Shown here piece after piece: positions 33,703-39,748 of a stretch of 47,803 bases of DNA. Under the pieces are notes generated by a model, which was not told the DNA's origin, searched no databases, and was given only the letters and a program-made list of their open reading frames with translations. The first letter of the stretch is position 1, and every line of letters starts with the position of its first letter. A program made the position numbers and the translations under genes. Source of the stretch: Fodinibius sp051746985 (GTDB taxonomy: Bacteria; Bacteroidota; Rhodothermia; Balneolales; Balneolaceae); NCBI GenBank assembly GCA_051746985.1, contig JBNJFP010000023.1:1-47803 (forward strand). The letters run 5' to 3'.

Positions 33703-34557
33703 ATGCAATTTTTCAAGAATATTTTGACCATTATTAGATACAAGTTTACAATCTGTTTTATACTGTTGGGCCTACTGTTTGTTGGTACCAATGGTCAGTC
33801 AGCCAAAGCCCAGGATTCGCTGCTTACCTTTGATCAGTCTGAACGTCCGCCCACGATGGAGGAGCTGTTGGAGTGGAAAGAGGTATTTACCTACAAGGTG
33901 AAGTTCGGATTTTTCAAGCTCGGTGAAGTGGAGACGACGATCGTGCGGGATACCACTTACCAGGGAAAAAAGGCCTGGTGGCTGAAAACCGTTATTACAT
34001 CCAATTCGAGCGTTCCCTTTGTGGGGGATGAGGAAAATCACTACAACACCTTTATGGTGGAAACCGACAGCACGCCTTACACCAAGCTGTATTGGCGCGA
34101 TGATATTGATGAGGATGAATTTGAGGCGGAATTGTATGAATTCGATTACGAAAAGGGAAAGGTTTATTTTTCAAAAATGGGTGAACCCGTTGATACCCTG
34201 GCGTTGACTGAACCATCGAGTTCTGGACAGCTTATTTTTTATTATTCCCGATTGTTTGCGGGCACGGATAAGGATTATCGCTTGCCGGTGTACCTGGAAG
34301 GAGAAAAAGGATATATCAATGGTACCAACAGCACGGAAATCAAGGAGCGCGACTACGACGCCTTTGATGATCCCGTTGATACCTTTTTCAGCGAGGGAGA
34401 CGCCGATATTGATGGCCCCTTTGGCTTTAAGGGCCGGTATAAGGCGTGGTATATCGCCGATGATTTACGGGTGCCCGTCGAAGCTCATGCCAAGGTGTGG
34501 CTGGGAAATGTTAAAGTGCAACTTATTGACTATAAAAAAGAGCGTCGAACCCAGTAG
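33703..34557 (+). CDS. DUF3108-family exported protein
   Basis: Exported protein of 284 residues with an N-terminal hydrophobic segment (about 12-28) ending near SAKAQ. The rest is beta-rich, with EVFTYKVKFGFFKLGEVETTI, KKAWWLKTVITSNS and DDLRVPVEAHAKVWLGNVKVQL, the pattern of DUF3108 proteins. These resemble a periplasmic lipid-binding or lipoprotein-carrier-like fold, but their function is not established. It has one of the few clear Shine-Dalgarno sites in the window, GGAGG at 33689-33693, nine bases before the ATG. It is followed by a 263-base repeat-containing region before dut. Confidence 0.82.
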   Translation: MQFFKNILTIIRYKFTICFILLGLLFVGTNGQSAKAQDSLLTFDQSERPPTMEELLEWKEVFTYKVKFGFFKLGEVETTIVRDTTYQGKKAWWLKTVITSNSSVPFVGDEENHYNTFMVETDSTPYTKLYWRDDIDEDEFEAELYEFDYEKGKVYFSKMGEPVDTLALTEPSSSGQLIFYYSRLFAGTDKDYRLPVYLEGEKGYINGTNSTEIKERDYDAFDDPVDTFFSEGDADIDGPFGFKGRYKAWYIADDLRVPVEAHAKVWLGNVKVQLIDYKKERRTQ

Positions 34558-34657
34558 TATGATTTCGTTTTTTATGCTTAAATCTCAAAAAATATTCCAA
34601 AATTAAATATGACAAAAGAGTTCAATCCACCTGACCTTCCGCCGGTAGTCAGATAAG

Positions 34658-34678
34658 CTCTTCTGCAAGGAGAAACTC
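34658..34678. repeat. Dispersed repeat copy before dut
   Basis: A 21-base stretch that closely matches 35404-35426 on the other side of dut (shared TCTGCA, GGAGAAA and CTC, with single differences and a two-base length change). It lies in a 263-base gene-free interval (34558-34820) that also holds a small hairpin at the CTCTTTTGGAGAAGAG site. Function unknown. Confidence 0.4.
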
Positions 34679-34820
34679 GTTGCGTGGAGAAGTCTTGAAG
34701 TCTCTTTTGGAGAAGAGGAATATTGGAGAGTTGATCAAGCGATCTATAATATTCAATCCTTCTTAGGGAGATTGATCTTTTTAGATATGATTTGAAAACC
34801 AATTTTAAAAACAATCGTCA

Positions 34821-35264
34821 ATGAATATACAGTTTAAAAAATTACCTCATGCCGAGGATTTACCTCTTCCTTCGTATGAATCAGAATTTGCGGCCGGAAT
34901 GGATATACGAGCGGCCCTCAAAGAGTCTATTACGCTACAGCCGGGAGAACGAAAGCTTATTCCATCGGGACTAACAATGGCTATGCCCCGTGGCTACGAA
35001 GCTCAAATGCGTCCCCGCAGCGGGCTGGCCTATCGCCACGGAATCACCATGCTTAATACGCCCGGCACCATTGACGCCGATTACCGTGGTGAGCTAAAAA
35101 TGCTGGCGGTTAACTTGGGTAACAAAGAATTTACTATCAATCACGGTGACCGTATTGCCCAAATGGTGATAGCACCTGTTATTCAGGCTAAAGTAAATGA
35201 AGTTGAAGTACTGTCTGAAACCGAACGCGGTGATGGTGGCTTTGGCAGTACGGGGGTGAAGTAG
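34821..35264 (+). CDS. dut: dUTP diphosphatase
   Basis: Trimeric dUTPase of 147 residues that hydrolyses dUTP to dUMP, keeping uracil out of DNA and supplying thymidylate synthesis. All five motifs are present: GMDIRA (26-31), RPRSGLA, NTPGTIDADYRGE with the catalytic Asp, GDRIAQM, and the C-terminal RGDGGFGSTG arm that closes over the active site. It complements the Dcd-like enzyme at 22396. It is flanked on both sides by repeat-rich intergenic DNA, so it probably stands as its own transcript. Confidence 0.97.
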   Translation: MNIQFKKLPHAEDLPLPSYESEFAAGMDIRAALKESITLQPGERKLIPSGLTMAMPRGYEAQMRPRSGLAYRHGITMLNTPGTIDADYRGELKMLAVNLGNKEFTINHGDRIAQMVIAPVIQAKVNEVEVLSETERGDGGFGSTGVK

Positions 35265-35277
35265 CATTTAGTTAATG

Positions 35278-35314
35278 GGTATTAGTTATTTGGGGTTTGC
35301 CAATAACTAATACC
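35278..35314. terminator. AT-rich hairpin after dut
   Basis: Perfect 13-bp stem (35278-35290 with 35302-35314) and 11-base loop, 13 bases past the dut stop. The stem is AT-rich and followed by A-rich rather than T-rich sequence, so it is a weak terminator candidate or a palindromic repeat. Confidence 0.4.
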
Positions 35315-35325
35315 AAATAATTCTC

Positions 35326-35348
35326 ATTCCGCCGATCTGCTGCGGAAC
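35326..35348. repeat. TTCCG-type palindromic repeat, copy 1
   Basis: A 23-base hairpin-forming repeat (TTCCGC at 35327-35332 pairing with GCGGAA at 35342-35347). It shares 19 of 23 bases with the copy at 35487-35509. It appears to belong to a small family of palindromic intergenic repeats. Confidence 0.55.
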
Positions 35349-35486
35349 GTTTGTACAACCAGGATTTTGCTCGATAATTTATTGACCCACTTTTGATTTC
35401 TCCCTACTCTGCAGGGAGAAAAACTCCCTGATCTGGATGAAAAATTGTTCAAATAGCTTTTCTCCTCAAATATCAGGGATACTCTT

Positions 35487-35509
35487 ATTCCGTAACTCTG
35501 CTGCGGAAC
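35487..35509. repeat. TTCCG-type palindromic repeat, copy 2
   Basis: Second copy, 161 bases after the first and in the same orientation. The outer TTCCG/CGGAA arms and the TCTGCTGCGGAAC half are conserved; the four differences fall in the left inner part. Confidence 0.55.
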
Positions 35510-35573
35510 ATTATAATAGAACTCTATTTTCTTGATACAACATTGCTACTGATGGTATAAGATTATCTATTAA

Positions 35574-35593
35574 ATCAGTGTAAATCTGTGGCA
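35574..35593. repeat. Copy 2 of the 20-bp intergenic motif
   Basis: It ends 10 bases before the MFS start codon and matches 2467-2486 at about 16 of 20 positions. It could form part of the MFS leader or be a repeat remnant. Confidence 0.35.
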
Positions 35594-35603
35594 AAAAGAA
35601 TTT

Positions 35604-36896
35604 ATGCTCGATAAAATACAACCATACATAGATCTGGTTTCCCAAAACCAGAATTACCGTCGCCTGTGGCTAAGTCAGGTGGTGTCTAACTTTGGGGATT
35701 GGTTTGGGATTTTGGCCGTATATGCGCTTATCACCAAATACTCTGATTCCGAGTTTTTACTTGGGCTGATCATTGTGGTAAAAATGATGAGCCTGGCCAT
35801 CTTCTCACCTTTTGCCGGTTATATTACCGACCGCTTTAATCGTCGTCGGTTGATGATGCTTTGCGATCTGATACGCGGGGCCATTGTCTTGGGGCTATTG
35901 CTGGTGGTATCCTACGAAACCTTATGGCTGGCCTACGTACTTACAGCGCTGCAGATGATGTTTTCGGCTATTTTTGAGCCGGCTAAAACCTCGTCTATCC
36001 CCAACGTTACCACCGAGAAAGAACTGGTGGATGCCAATGTGCTTTCGGCTGCCAGCTGGAGTGTCATTTTTACGATTGGGATGGGCTTGGGGGGACTTGC
36101 CACAGCTTGGCTGGGCACCGATCTGGTATTTATTATCAACGCCCTCAGCTACATGTTGTCGGCCTGGTTCATCTATCGGGCGGTTATCCCACAAAAGAAA
36201 ATGGATGCCGCAGAACGCAAGCGAACACGCAATCCGTTGACGGGCATCAAAGAGGGTTTTCAGTACCTGCTGGATAATGACCACGTGCTGCGTCCCACTT
36301 TGGCCAAAGGCTGTTTTACAATGTTGTTGGGCGGTCTTACCTATATGTTGATTCTGGTTTCCGAGGAAGTGCTGTTAATGGGCAGTGTGGGACTGGGGTT
36401 ACTCTATTCCGCAAGAGGGGTAGGTACGGGCATTGGTCCCGTTATTGGCCGCCGCATATTTAACCGTGAACGCGACTGGGTGCGGGCGATGGGGTACTGT
36501 ATGATATTTGCCGGAACGATGTATTCCGTGGTGGGGATGACGACCAGCCTTATCGTAATGCTAATCTTTGTTTTTATCGCCCATGCAGCCTCGGGAGCCA
36601 ACTGGGTGATGAGCACCGTGCTGCTACAGCGTCGAACGCCCGATACCTACCGCGGACGTATCTTTAGCACTGAATGGCTGTTATTTACGCTGACGCAATC
36701 GGCCTCGGTGGTAACGGCCTCCTGGATATTGGAAAACGATTGGCTAAGTATCCAGCAAACAATGATTGTTTATGCCTTGTTGCTCTCCGTTGCGGGAATC
36801 ATTTGGCATTTTACCATTACTCAGCAAGAGAAAGCCTACCAAATAACTCGTAAGGATAATCAACAGTTTGCAGCTGCGAATAGGGTAGAAGTATAG
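35604..36896 (+). CDS. MFS transporter (drug/siderophore exporter type)
   Basis: Major facilitator superfamily protein of 430 residues with about 12 membrane helices. The start NYRRLWLSQVVSNFGDWFGILAVYALI and the loop 2-3 motif GYITDRFNRRRLMML (variant of G-x3-D-R-x-G-R-R) place it in the MFS_3 / EntS-like branch of exporters. FEPAKTSSIPNV in loop 4-5 and a C-terminal half with RTPDTYRGRIFS are also typical. The substrate is unknown. It sits alone between two repeat-bearing intergenic regions. Confidence 0.9.
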   Translation: MLDKIQPYIDLVSQNQNYRRLWLSQVVSNFGDWFGILAVYALITKYSDSEFLLGLIIVVKMMSLAIFSPFAGYITDRFNRRRLMMLCDLIRGAIVLGLLLVVSYETLWLAYVLTALQMMFSAIFEPAKTSSIPNVTTEKELVDANVLSAASWSVIFTIGMGLGGLATAWLGTDLVFIINALSYMLSAWFIYRAVIPQKKMDAAERKRTRNPLTGIKEGFQYLLDNDHVLRPTLAKGCFTMLLGGLTYMLILVSEEVLLMGSVGLGLLYSARGVGTGIGPVIGRRIFNRERDWVRAMGYCMIFAGTMYSVVGMTTSLIVMLIFVFIAHAASGANWVMSTVLLQRRTPDTYRGRIFSTEWLLFTLTQSASVVTASWILENDWLSIQQTMIVYALLLSVAGIIWHFTITQQEKAYQITRKDNQQFAAANRVEV

Positions 36897-36920
36897 CGTA
36901 GTAAGATTTATATGTTGCGA

Positions 36921-37101
36921 GGTGTCCCTTTTACCTTGATGCAAAAGGGACGAAAAGATCAAGACTTTGGATTTTGTAAGCACTGCGTTCATCGGATTGG
37001 ATAATTCTAATGGTCCGTCACATTATGAGGTGATTTCTTGGTGTAGTCCGGTATAGAATTATCCTGTTCATCCGCTTTCACTTCGTACAAAATCCAATGT
37101 C
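36921..37101. repeat. Structured intergenic element: hairpin with possible pseudoknot plus nested inverted repeats
   Basis: Part 1: a 9-bp perfect stem GTCCCTTTT (36924-36932) with AAAAGGGAC (36943-36951). Its 10-base loop holds CTTGAT (36935-36940), complementary to ATCAAG just downstream (36958-36963), the geometry of an H-type pseudoknot with an A-rich linker. Part 2: a 16-bp inverted repeat with one mismatch (36963-36978 with 37086-37101) enclosing an 11-bp perfect inverted repeat (36999-37009 with 37054-37064). The side segments between these arms carry a direct repeat GTTCATC (36987-36993 and 37066-37072). I see no coding potential. A palindromic intergenic repeat family or a non-coding RNA would fit. 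Confidence 0.6.
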
Positions 37102-37191
37102 CTGGAGAAAACCGTGAAGTTGGCAGGTAGCTATGGCCTCTCAGAGAAAGAAACAGTTTTAATTTATTTTAGGTATGCATTAAAACAAAAT

Positions 37192-37218
37192 CCCTCAGGG
37201 TTTTGCATGCCCTGAGGG
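37192..37218 (-). terminator. Rho-independent terminator after the sugar dehydrogenase gene
   Basis: Perfect 9-bp GC-rich stem CCCTCAGGG / CCCTGAGGG (37192-37200 with 37210-37218) with a 9-base loop, 18 bases past the stop codon. On the minus strand it is followed by a T-rich stretch (ATTTTGTTTT). Confidence 0.85.
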
Positions 37219-37236
37219 TTTAATAATTAGCGGATA

Positions 37237-38532
37237 TTATTCACCGGTATAGACAATGCGCCAAATTTTTCCTTCGATAGAATCAGCAATATAAAGCGAT
37301 CCGTCCGGGCCGATGGCCAGTCCGGTAGGCCGGTGTTCGGCATCGTTGGGGGATTCTATCGTATCAGTTCCGGCAAAGTTGTTGACAAACGTTTCGTGTT
37401 CACCGGAGGGATTTTCTCCGTCAAAGGGCAGAAATGAAATACGATATCCTTCCTGGTTTTCGGGGGCGCGGTTCCATGATCCGTGGAAAGCTACAAAAGC
37501 GCCATTGCGGTATTGTTCGGGGAATTGCTCTTGGTCATAAAAGAGTAGATCGTTGGGCGCCCAGTGGGCCGGAAAGGCGTAAATAGGATCTTTAAAATCT
37601 TCGGCACGACCAACCTCCTCACCGTCACCGCCATATTCAGGAGACAGTACCTTTTGTTCCTGGGCGGGATCGTAATAGCTGTAAGGCCATCCGAAATCGT
37701 CTCCTTCCTCAACAGCGAAAAACTCTTCGGCCGGCAGCCTGGCGTTATCCTCTTCATCAAAAAGATCTGACCAGAGTGCATTCAGTTGGTCACGGCCATG
37801 CTGTACCACATAGAGTTTATCTGAAGCATCATTCCAATCCAGCGCTACCGCATTCCGGATTCCGGTCGCATAACGCCGACCGTCATCTTGTTGGTCCTGG
37901 TCGAGATCATCGGCTGAAAATTGCCAGATGCCGCCCTGGCGCTCCAGTTGCGGACACGGATCCTGGCCCGGGGATTCGGGGGTACGGGCATCTTCCTGGC
38001 AGGCGTTCGATGGGCCGCCTATATTTACGTAGATGTTGCCGTCATGATCAAAAGTGAATGACTTGGCGGCATGTGAATTTTGTTCGGGGAGTCCTGTTAC
38101 AATGGTTTCAGCTTCGGAATCAGGAACTAAGTCTTCTTCGGGAAGGCGGTACCGGAATACTTCCAAATCTGAGCTTCGGTACAAGTAGCCGTTACGGATG
38201 TCAATGCCCGTGCCAGTATGTTCGCCGAAATACTCGGTCTGGTCGGCAACACCATCGCCGTCGGTATCGCGCAAGGCTGCGATACCACCCTCTTCCTGCT
38301 CTTCGCTCAGGGCTACATAGATATCGCCGTTATCACGAACGGTAATGTGTCGGGCCGGGCCCACGCTTTCAGATACAACAACGGCCTGGAAACCGTCGGC
38401 CAGTTCCAGCCCTCCGTTATTTTCATCAAAAGCAAGGCTTGGAGATTCATTATCTGAGCCCGGTTCTGACGAACAGGCCAATAAGCCAAAGCTTATCCCT
38501 AAAATAATGCCAATGAGTGCAATTCTATTCAT
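37237..38532 (-). CDS. Lipoprotein of the glucose/sorbosone dehydrogenase family (NHL-like beta-propeller)
   Basis: Predicted lipoprotein of 431 residues: signal peptide with lipobox GLLACS (Cys20 from the ATG at 38532), a short acidic linker, then a six-bladed beta-propeller. The family pattern includes VAVSES-like blade starts, TGIDIRNGYLYRSS, NIYVNIGGPSNACQE, YATGIRNAVALDWN, GDDFGWPYSYYDP, FYDQEQFPEQYRNGAFVAFHGSWNR and HRPTGLAIGPDGSLYIADS. This fold oxidises sugars with PQQ in characterised members (sorbosone/aldose dehydrogenases), but PQQ use is not proven by sequence. The ATG at 38532 fits the signal peptide; an upstream ATG at 38574 would add 14 hydrophilic residues. Confidence 0.87.
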   Translation of the reverse strand: MNRIALIGIILGISFGLLACSSEPGSDNESPSLAFDENNGGLELADGFQAVVVSESVGPARHITVRDNGDIYVALSEEQEEGGIAALRDTDGDGVADQTEYFGEHTGTGIDIRNGYLYRSSDLEVFRYRLPEEDLVPDSEAETIVTGLPEQNSHAAKSFTFDHDGNIYVNIGGPSNACQEDARTPESPGQDPCPQLERQGGIWQFSADDLDQDQQDDGRRYATGIRNAVALDWNDASDKLYVVQHGRDQLNALWSDLFDEEDNARLPAEEFFAVEEGDDFGWPYSYYDPAQEQKVLSPEYGGDGEEVGRAEDFKDPIYAFPAHWAPNDLLFYDQEQFPEQYRNGAFVAFHGSWNRAPENQEGYRISFLPFDGENPSGEHETFVNNFAGTDTIESPNDAEHRPTGLAIGPDGSLYIADSIEGKIWRIVYTGE

Positions 38533-38914
38533 GTGAACCTCGGATTTATTTTGATTTAAAAAATCTGCATGCACGTAATATGCTACTGATAATTCATCCT
38601 GTTAACAATAATAAAAATTTAAAAAGCATAGTAACCATTCCGACCAGCTTTTTTTAGGCAAATTTTTGACAGTTTTGAGTCCTTTTTGAAAAGTAAATGC
38701 CCCATACCAAGTCCGTATCTTCTCCGTACCTCCTCCGTACCTGCTCCGTAATTTTGGGGAGTTGGTACGGGTTTGTCCCGGAGAAGTCCCAAGCAAAAGG
38801 CAAAAGAGAAGAATAGGTATTTGCCTAAATGAATGACATCTCATAGATTGGTTTTGATCGAGAGCAAATCAATAACTTGGGCGTAAGTTTTTATAATTCA
38901 AGAAGTGACGAAAG
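38533..38914. other. Gene-free divergent region between the sugar dehydrogenase and DUF6266 genes
   Basis: 382 bases that should hold two divergent promoters. The main visible structure is an 11-bp tandem repeat (38712-38750). I saw no exact TAnnTTTG at a sensible distance from either gene and no supported ORF. Confidence 0.55.
38712..38750. repeat. Short tandem repeat, 11-bp period
   Basis: Three full units and a partial fourth, each starting TCCGTA: 38712-38722, 38723-38733, 38734-38744 and 38745-38750. Units 2 and 3 differ at one base. A period of 11 is near one DNA helical turn, so the TCCGTA boxes face one side of the helix. They lie 165 bases upstream of the DUF6266 start. I recall similar TCCGTA-rich repeats from other Bacteroidota genomes but cannot verify that here. 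Confidence 0.75.
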
Positions 38915-39517
38915 ATGGCAAAATTCGGGGATGGACTTTTTGGAAAAATTGGAAATGTTGTTATTGCTCATTGGAAAGGAAAACAATATATCCGTTCACG
39001 ACCTTCCGGCAACCCATCAAATACGAAAGCACAGCAAAACCAGCGAAGCAAATTCGGGATGGTAGTCAAATTTGTGGGACGGATTCTTCCCGTTATTAAT
39101 GCCGGATTTAAATGGCGAACTGACGAGATGACCGAGCGCAATGCGGCTATTTCGTACTTGATGAAAAATGCCGTAACCGGGGAAAAGCCTGATCTCAGCA
39201 TTATTTATCCTAATGTGATGGTAGCCCGTGGCGATCTTCCTCCACCCAAGCAGGCTACTGTTGAGCGGATGGCCAATCATCTGGTTTTCTCATGGGTCTA
39301 TTGCAGAAACCGTCCCGCTGACCGGGTATTGGCACTGGCCTACAGCACCGATTTAGAAAAAGGGGTATGGTCGATTGGGGCCGCCCGGCGTGCTGACGAA
39401 TCTGTTGATCTGGAATTGCCTGACAACTGGGCGGGAAAAGAAGTGCATGCCTACCTTGCTTTTGCAGCACTTGACGGCAGCGATGCCTCGGATAGCGTGT
39501 ATGTGGGAAGGGTGTAG
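38915..39517 (+). CDS. DUF6266-family protein
   Basis: Protein of 200 residues. The N-terminus MAKFGDGLFGKIGNVVIAHWKGKQYIRSRP and the following NPSNTKAQQNQRSKF (residues 1-45) are the hallmark of DUF6266 in Bacteroidota (G-K-x-G-x-V-V, W-K-G, Y-x-R-S-R-P, T-x-A-Q). The C-terminal half is beta-rich with an Ig-like look (HLVFSWVYCRNRPADRVLALAYS, VHAYLAFAALDGSDASDSVYVGRV). No signal peptide is seen. The function of the family is unknown. It stands alone between divergent and convergent neighbours, and its upstream region has an 11-bp tandem repeat. Confidence 0.82.
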   Translation: MAKFGDGLFGKIGNVVIAHWKGKQYIRSRPSGNPSNTKAQQNQRSKFGMVVKFVGRILPVINAGFKWRTDEMTERNAAISYLMKNAVTGEKPDLSIIYPNVMVARGDLPPPKQATVERMANHLVFSWVYCRNRPADRVLALAYSTDLEKGVWSIGAARRADESVDLELPDNWAGKEVHAYLAFAALDGSDASDSVYVGRV

Positions 39518-39539
39518 GTAAAAGGTAGCCTTGGTTGAA

Positions 39540-39619
39540 TTTAATAGCACTTTACAGTTATAGAAATATAGTAGGCCGTACATTATAAATCCCTTATGGC
39601 GTCTTTTAATAGCACTTTA
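39540..39619. repeat. Direct repeat of 15 bp, two copies
   Basis: TTTAATAGCACTTTA occurs at 39540-39554 and again at 39605-39619, 65 bases apart, in the interval between DUF6266 and the S9 peptidase. The spacing is about six helical turns. Nothing between the copies looks coding, so they may be protein-binding sites or repeat remnants. Confidence 0.5.
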
Positions 39620-39694
39620 GAGGAATTGGAATTGCAAATGTATTCATTGCTTTGAGATACTGATCCACTACAACAAGGATTAACCTACAAAACA

Positions 39695-39727
39695 AAACCT
39701 ATCAGGTTTTGGAAACCTGATAGGTTT
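39695..39727 (-). terminator. 15-bp perfect hairpin after the S9 peptidase gene
   Basis: AAACCTATCAGGTTT (39695-39709) pairs perfectly with AAACCTGATAGGTTT (39713-39727) around a 3-base loop, 22 bases past the peptidase stop. On the minus strand a T-rich stretch follows, so it can act as a terminator. The palindrome also looks like a widespread Bacteroidota intergenic repeat, from memory. Confidence 0.7.
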
Positions 39728-39748
39728 AAGTAACTAATGGAACTATTC

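Larger units (their letters stand above)
35265..35603. other. Gene-free, repeat-rich interval between dut and the MFS gene
   Basis: 339 bases with no gene but several inverted repeats: a 13-bp perfect hairpin (35278-35314), two related TTCCG...CGGAA hairpins (35326-35348 and 35487-35509), a 9-bp perfect hairpin TTTCTCCCT/AGGGAGAAA (35397-35405 with 35413-35421), an 8-bp pair TCCCTGAT/ATCAGGGA (35425-35432 with 35472-35479), and the 20-bp motif at 35574. The density suggests accumulated repeat fragments rather than one regulatory site. Confidence 0.6.
36897..37236. other. Gene-free interval holding a structured element and a terminator
   Basis: 340 bases without a gene between the MFS gene (+) and the sugar dehydrogenase gene (-). 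Most of it is a ~180-base element with hairpin, possible pseudoknot and nested inverted repeats (36921-37101). It is followed by about 90 bases with nothing I can name and then the terminator at 37192-37218. Confidence 0.7.

Noticed and set aside
37776..38345. Plus-strand ORFs of about 90 residues opposite the sugar dehydrogenase gene
   Set aside because: They are antisense to conserved propeller motifs, with Arg/His-rich shadow composition.
38712..38750. A possible CRISPR-like array
   Set aside because: The period is only 11 bases with no spacers and no cas genes nearby; it is a short tandem repeat.
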